Below are positions 60,029-64,000 of a stretch of DNA of 64,000 nt, piece after piece. The stretch comes from Pusillimonas minor (GTDB lineage: Bacteria; Pseudomonadota; Gammaproteobacteria; Burkholderiales; Burkholderiaceae_B), in contig NZ_JACJUU010000001.1 of NCBI RefSeq assembly GCF_014237865.1, positions 248,001 to 312,000 on the forward strand, in the 5' to 3' direction. Each line of letters opens with the position of its first letter. Position 1 is the first letter of the stretch. The notes under the pieces are model-generated. The model worked only from the letters and a program-made list of their open reading frames with translations. It was not told the DNA's origin and did not search any database. A program made the translations under genes and the position numbers.

Positions 60029-63000
60029 GGATAGGCCTCCGGACTGTGTTGTTGCAGTGCCTGACGAACTTTGATGGCCAGTTGCGAGCGACGATAAGGC
60101 TTGTTCAAAAGTACTACCCCCGGGTCGAGACGGCCGTGATGCAAAATAGCATTTTCAGTGTAGCCGGACGTAAACAATACCTTAATCCCCGGATTAACCA
60201 TGGCCACCTGGTCGGCCAGTTGCTTGCCGCTGATGCCACCTGGCATGACCACGTCGGTAAACAGCAAATCGATAGGCTGCCCCGACCGAATGATGCGCAG
60301 GGCCTCGCTGCCATTGGCGGCAGGCAAGACCTTATAGCCTAACGCGGCAAGCTGACTGCCCGCGTACTCGCGAACCAACGGCTCGTCTTCGACGAGCAAA
60401 ATGGTTTCGTGCCCGCCCTGCACCTCGGTTAAGTTTTCGGCCGGGATATTTTCGGCGGCCGCAACCCCGGCTTTGGGCAGGTAGACCTTAATCGTCGTGC
60501 CTTGCCCCGGCTCGGAATACACCGATATATGCCCACCTGATTGCTTGAGGAAACCGTAAATCATCGGCAGCCCCAACCCGGTACCCTTGCCCTTGGGTTT
60601 AGTGGTAAAGAACGGCTCGAAAATACGATCACGGTGGTGCTCGGCAATACCTACCCCGGTGTCGGACACGGCAATCATGACGTACTGACCAGGCTTCAAG
60701 TCGGCATGGTTGCGCACGTACTCGTCGCTAAACCATACGTTGCCGGTCTCGATCGTCAGCCGCCCCCCGTTAGGCATGGCGTCTCGTGCATTAAGGGCCA
60801 GGTTCAACAAAGTATCTTCAAGCTGAGACGGGTCGACCAGCGCCGGCCACAAGCCATTACCGCAGATGCACTCAAGACCGATATGTTCGCCAAGGGTGCG
60901 TGCCAACATAGGCTTGAGCCCGCCGATAATCTGATTAACGTCAAGAGACTTGGGTTCGAGGGGTTGCTGGCGAGCAAAGGCCAGCAAACGCTGCGTCAGC
61001 TGCGCCCCTTGCAAACCCGCCTGCACAATCAATTTGGCCGGTTCGGCCAAATTGGGCTGATCATCAAGCTGTTCACTTAACAGTTCAGCATTGCCCAGCA
61101 TAACGGTTAGCAAATTGTTGAAGTCGTGCGCCACACCGCCAGTTAGTTGCCCCACGGCATCCATACGCTGCAAATGACGCAAGCGGTCTTCAAGCACCTT
61201 ACGCGAGGTAATGTCGCGCTCGACGGCCACCCAATGGGTATACCAGCCGGTGTCATCGGCCAGCGGCACAATGTCGATTTCGATCCAGAACTCGTCGCCC
61301 GCCTTGGTGTAATTCAGTAATTCGGCCCTGACGGGTTGCCATTGCCTGATTGCTTTTTTAATGCGGTCGAGCTCGGCCCGCGACGTACCCGGCCCTTGCA
61401 ACAACCGCGGGCTCTGACCGATGATCTCTTCGCGGCTATACCCCGTGCGCCGGACGAATGCGTCATTGACGAAAACAATACGCGGGCCGGGGGCATCGAT
61501 GGGTTCGGCTTCAGTAATAATGACGACATCGTTCAGGCGGGAAATAGCCAGTTCGAGCAACCTGACTTGTGATTGTGCCGCCCGGCGCTCGGTCATGTCC
61601 TGAAAGTAAACCGCCAGCCCCTCGGGTGACGGGTACGCATGAACGTCAAACCAGAGGTCGAGCGGCGCATAGAACTGTTCGAAAACCACGGGGCATTGTT
61701 CGACCATGGCGCGACGATATTCGGTTTCGAAGGTTGTGCCAACAGCCGCGGGGAACTCATCCCAGACACACTTGCTCATCAGGTCTTCGCGCGAACGTTT
61801 AAGCAAACGCTCGGCCTGCGAATTAAGGTAAGTGAAGTTCCATTGGGCGTCGAGCGTAAAAAAAGCATCGGTAATGCTTTCGAGCGTTGCGCTAAGGCGC
61901 CCGGCCAGTTGCGACGCTTTATCGAGCGTTTCTTTTTGGTCATGCACGTCGGTAATCGAGCCATACCATTTAGCGCCGGCATCGGCCGAATCGTTGACCC
62001 GCAAAGCGCGCACCAAGTGCCAGCGGTAAACACCGTCGTGCCGGCGCAAGCGCATTTCAATTTCGTATTTTTCGCCGGTTTCTATAGCGCTGGACCAGGC
62101 TTCGAGCACTTTGGCCTTGTCGGCCGAATGAATGTAATTGATCCATTGGTCGGCCCCCAGGGTGCGCCCCGGGATACCGGCATACTCGAAAAACAAGGGC
62201 GTGACGTAGTCGACATGGCCTTCCGCCGTTGCCGTCCAGACAATGATAGGCATGGATTCGGCCAACTGCTGAAACCGTTGCAAACTGATACGCACGGCAT
62301 GGTCGGCCAGCTTGCGGGCGGTAACGTCTTGCATGGCCCCTTCAATACGCACGACTCTGCCCGTTTCATCGACAATGGGCTTCCCCACCGCACGCACCCA
62401 CACCCGCCGCCCGTCAAGGGTGTTGACCTGGGCGTCGATTTCGACGGGTTTGCCTTCGACCCGCGCCCGATGAAAAACAGTTTGAACATAAGCCCGGTCT
62501 TCTTCGACATAAAACCCGAAACTGGCTTCGATGGAACTGGGGGTGTAGCCCGGCTCGGCCCCATGGATACGCGCAACGTCTTCAGACCACGTAACCCGGC
62601 CGGAGATCAAGTCGATAGACCACCCGCCCAGGCCGCCGACGGCAGAAGCGGCTTCGAGCAGGTGTTGCTGCTCGGTAAGTTCGCGGCTGACCGAGCGCAA
62701 CCGGTTGTTGACGGCCTCGAGCTGCGCATAGGCATTAACCCGGTAAATAACCAGCCACCCGGTAACTGCCACCGCAACAACCGAAATAACGCGATTAAGC
62801 CAGACGTGCAAAATAGGAAAGGCCGGCGGCGCAGGAGGCGATGCAACAAAACCTATACCAATGGCTACCACGGCAGTCACCGCCACCCATAACGTAAACT
62901 GAGGCCGACGTACAAGAATGGTGTAAAGCACCACCGATGCATACAAGGCGCCTGTGGCCAGGCCCAACGGGGTGACCAGGTCTAGCAAAAATACCGCCGT

Positions 63001-63084
63001 CAGCGCCAGGCAAACAGCAAAGACATGCAGTTTTTCGGGGCTGGCGCCTGGGCTTGCCAAAGGCGATGAGTTGTTCTCGGGCAT
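60025..63084 (-). CDS. hybrid histidine kinase with several PAS domains
   Basis: The 1019-residue protein has about four N-terminal membrane spans (residues 20-120), then four PAS/PAC domains (about residues 140-620), a histidine kinase core (H-box [21 protein letters not shown] at about residue 657, N-box [22 protein letters not shown]) and a C-terminal receiver domain with [11 protein letters not shown]. It feeds phosphate to the downstream EAL regulator. Signals are unknown; the PAS domains could sense redox or small molecules. Confidence 0.9.
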   Translation of the reverse strand: MPENNSSPLASPGASPEKLHVFAVCLALTAVFLLDLVTPLGLATGALYASVVLYTILVRRPQFTLWVAVTAVVAIGIGFVASPPAPPAFPILHVWLNRVISVVAVAVTGWLVIYRVNAYAQLEAVNNRLRSVSRELTEQQHLLEAASAVGGLGGWSIDLISGRVTWSEDVARIHGAEPGYTPSSIEASFGFYVEEDRAYVQTVFHRARVEGKPVEIDAQVNTLDGRRVWVRAVGKPIVDETGRVVRIEGAMQDVTARKLADHAVRISLQRFQQLAESMPIIVWTATAEGHVDYVTPLFFEYAGIPGRTLGADQWINYIHSADKAKVLEAWSSAIETGEKYEIEMRLRRHDGVYRWHLVRALRVNDSADAGAKWYGSITDVHDQKETLDKASQLAGRLSATLESITDAFFTLDAQWNFTYLNSQAERLLKRSREDLMSKCVWDEFPAAVGTTFETEYRRAMVEQCPVVFEQFYAPLDLWFDVHAYPSPEGLAVYFQDMTERRAAQSQVRLLELAISRLNDVVIITEAEPIDAPGPRIVFVNDAFVRRTGYSREEIIGQSPRLLQGPGTSRAELDRIKKAIRQWQPVRAELLNYTKAGDEFWIEIDIVPLADDTGWYTHWVAVERDITSRKVLEDRLRHLQRMDAVGQLTGGVAHDFNNLLTVMLGNAELLSEQLDDQPNLAEPAKLIVQAGLQGAQLTQRLLAFARQQPLEPKSLDVNQIIGGLKPMLARTLGEHIGLECICGNGLWPALVDPSQLEDTLLNLALNARDAMPNGGRLTIETGNVWFSDEYVRNHADLKPGQYVMIAVSDTGVGIAEHHRDRIFEPFFTTKPKGKGTGLGLPMIYGFLKQSGGHISVYSEPGQGTTIKVYLPKAGVAAAENIPAENLTEVQGGHETILLVEDEPLVREYAGSQLAALGYKVLPAANGSEALRIIRSGQPIDLLFTDVVMPGGISGKQLADQVAMVNPGIKVLFTSGYTENAILHHGRLDPGVVLLNKPYRRSQLAIKVRQALQQHSPEAYP

Positions 63085-63162
63085 GGGTTCGGTTTTGTAA
63101 CAAAACGTCAGGTTCGGACGCAGCGCGACACAGCCCCGAGTGTACCCTTGGTAACCTCGCGG

Positions 63163-64000
63163 TTATCGCACCCGCGAAAAAATAATTTTTGAAACCATCT
63201 TTTCGGCTTCGGCGACAAAGAAGACAACCAGACCGATACCAATGACTTTCAGCCAGTCGGTTGCCGACAAACCCGCCGAAATAAAAATAGCTTGCATGAG
63301 CGGTACATAAGTAAACGCCAACTGCAAGAAAATACAAAACAAAATGGCCACAAGACAATGCGGACTTCCGAGAATACCTTCGCGGTTAAGCACCGAATCG
63401 TAAATATGGCGACTGTTCAATAAATAGAACATTTCGCTGAACACCACCGCGTTCACCGCCAAGGTCCGGGCCACGTCCAGATCGGTACCCTGCCCGATTT
63501 CCCATACGAACAAGCCCAGCGCTCCACCGCCCATCAAAACCGATACAAATACGACCCGCCATGCAAAGAAGCCCGACAAGATACGCTCGGTTGGCGGGCG
63601 AGGGTCGCGTCGCATGATGCCGGATTCGGGCTGCTCGAAGGCGAGCGCCAACCCAAGCGTACTGACGGTGACCATGTTGATCCAAAGCACTTGTGCGGGC
63701 GTAAGCGGCAGGGTCAGGCCCAACAGCAACGCGGCGATCACGATAAGGGCTTCGCCACCGTTGGTGGGCAGCATGAACAAAATGAATTTCTTGACGTTGT
63801 CGTAGACTGCGCGACCTTCGCGCACAGCAACCGCAATCGTCGCAAAGTTATCGTCGGCAAGCACCATATCGGCGGCATCTTTGGCGGCCTCGGTGCCCTT
63901 AAGCCCCATGGCAACGCCCACATCGGCCCGTTTAAGTGCAGGCGCATCGTTCACGCCGTCGCCTGTCATGGCCACCACATGCCCTTGCTGTTGCAACGCA
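63163..64000 (-). CDS. P-type cation-transporting ATPase, C-terminal part
   Basis: The frame enters from the right edge and runs 279 codons to 63163. It shows the hinge motif MTGDGVNDAPALKRADVGVAMG and the C-terminal six-span cation ATPase domain (LTPAQVLWINMVTVSTLGLALAFEQPE). This is the P2-type (calcium or Na/K-like) ATPase family. The missing front part prevents naming the ion. Confidence 0.9.
   Translation of the reverse strand, partial: ALQQQGHVVAMTGDGVNDAPALKRADVGVAMGLKGTEAAKDAADMVLADDNFATIAVAVREGRAVYDNVKKFILFMLPTNGGEALIVIAALLLGLTLPLTPAQVLWINMVTVSTLGLALAFEQPESGIMRRDPRPPTERILSGFFAWRVVFVSVLMGGGALGLFVWEIGQGTDLDVARTLAVNAVVFSEMFYLLNSRHIYDSVLNREGILGSPHCLVAILFCIFLQLAFTYVPLMQAIFISAGLSATDWLKVIGIGLVVFFVAEAEKMVSKIIFSRVR

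Noticed and set aside
61639..62892. 417-codon ORF antisense to the hybrid kinase
   Set aside because: Shadow of the PAS region; no ribosome binding site or known domain.

Overview
The window is about 64 kb of a betaproteobacterial chromosome, most likely from the family Alcaligenaceae (Bordetella, Achromobacter, Pusillimonas and relatives). That placement rests on moderately high G+C, the mix of housekeeping genes (a BCCT choline transporter, iorAB-type oxidoreductase, DabA/DabB, several c-di-GMP proteins) and a prophage that closely resembles Bordetella phage BPP-1. The genus is inferred. A complete tRNA-targeting prophage of about 39.5 kb fills most of the window.

Left flank (1-1143): the end of a SAM methyltransferase gene, a truncated CcdA-like antitoxin reading frame, a tiny basic ORF and the old terminator of the tRNA-Asn gene. 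A 48-bp direct repeat (1144-1191 and 40616-40663) marks the prophage ends. The right copy lies inside an intact tRNA-Asn(GTT) gene, with the integrase beside it.

Prophage (1144-40663): a short repressor gene (27098) sits between two nearly identical promoters, each overlapped by the same 14-bp palindromic operator. The leftward promoter starts an unbroken operon of about 25.7 kb: Cro-like and CII-position regulators, an HNH protein, an O-like replication protein with internal iteron-like repeats, a RuvC-like resolvase, terminase, portal, scaffold, capsid, tail/receptor-binding proteins, a diversity-generating retroelement (DGR), podovirus-type ejection proteins, holin, endolysin and spanins. 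The rightward promoter first transcribes about 1 kb with no convincing gene but many perfect stem-loops and a tRNA-like element; this looks like a giant structured RNA. Beyond it lie a recombination module (possible annealing protein, YqaJ exonuclease, SSB), a string of small accessory genes (Lar-like, HNH, Ea22-like and others), an excisionase-like gene and the integrase. Downstream of the repressor are a small lipoprotein and a secreted YHYH-type peptide, followed by a terminator; they are probably expressed in the lysogen.

The DGR has a BPP-1-like layout: an Mtd-like receptor-binding protein with a C-terminal variable repeat (VR), an accessory gene avd, a template repeat (TR) and a reverse transcriptase. 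VR differs from TR only at template adenines, the mark of past mutagenic retrohoming. The avd gene, however, carries an internal deletion and frameshift, so the system may now be crippled.

Right flank (40.69-64 kb): tRNA-Asn, a GT39-type glycosyltransferase, an AI-2E family permease, a YcgR-like c-di-GMP effector, tRNA-Thr(CGT), a TerC/CBS/CorC membrane protein, the DabA/DabB inorganic-carbon uptake pair with a divergent LysR regulator, an iorAB-type molybdenum oxidoreductase, a GAF/PAS/GGDEF protein, a BetT-like transporter, an EAL response regulator coupled to a hybrid histidine kinase, and the end of a P-type cation ATPase.
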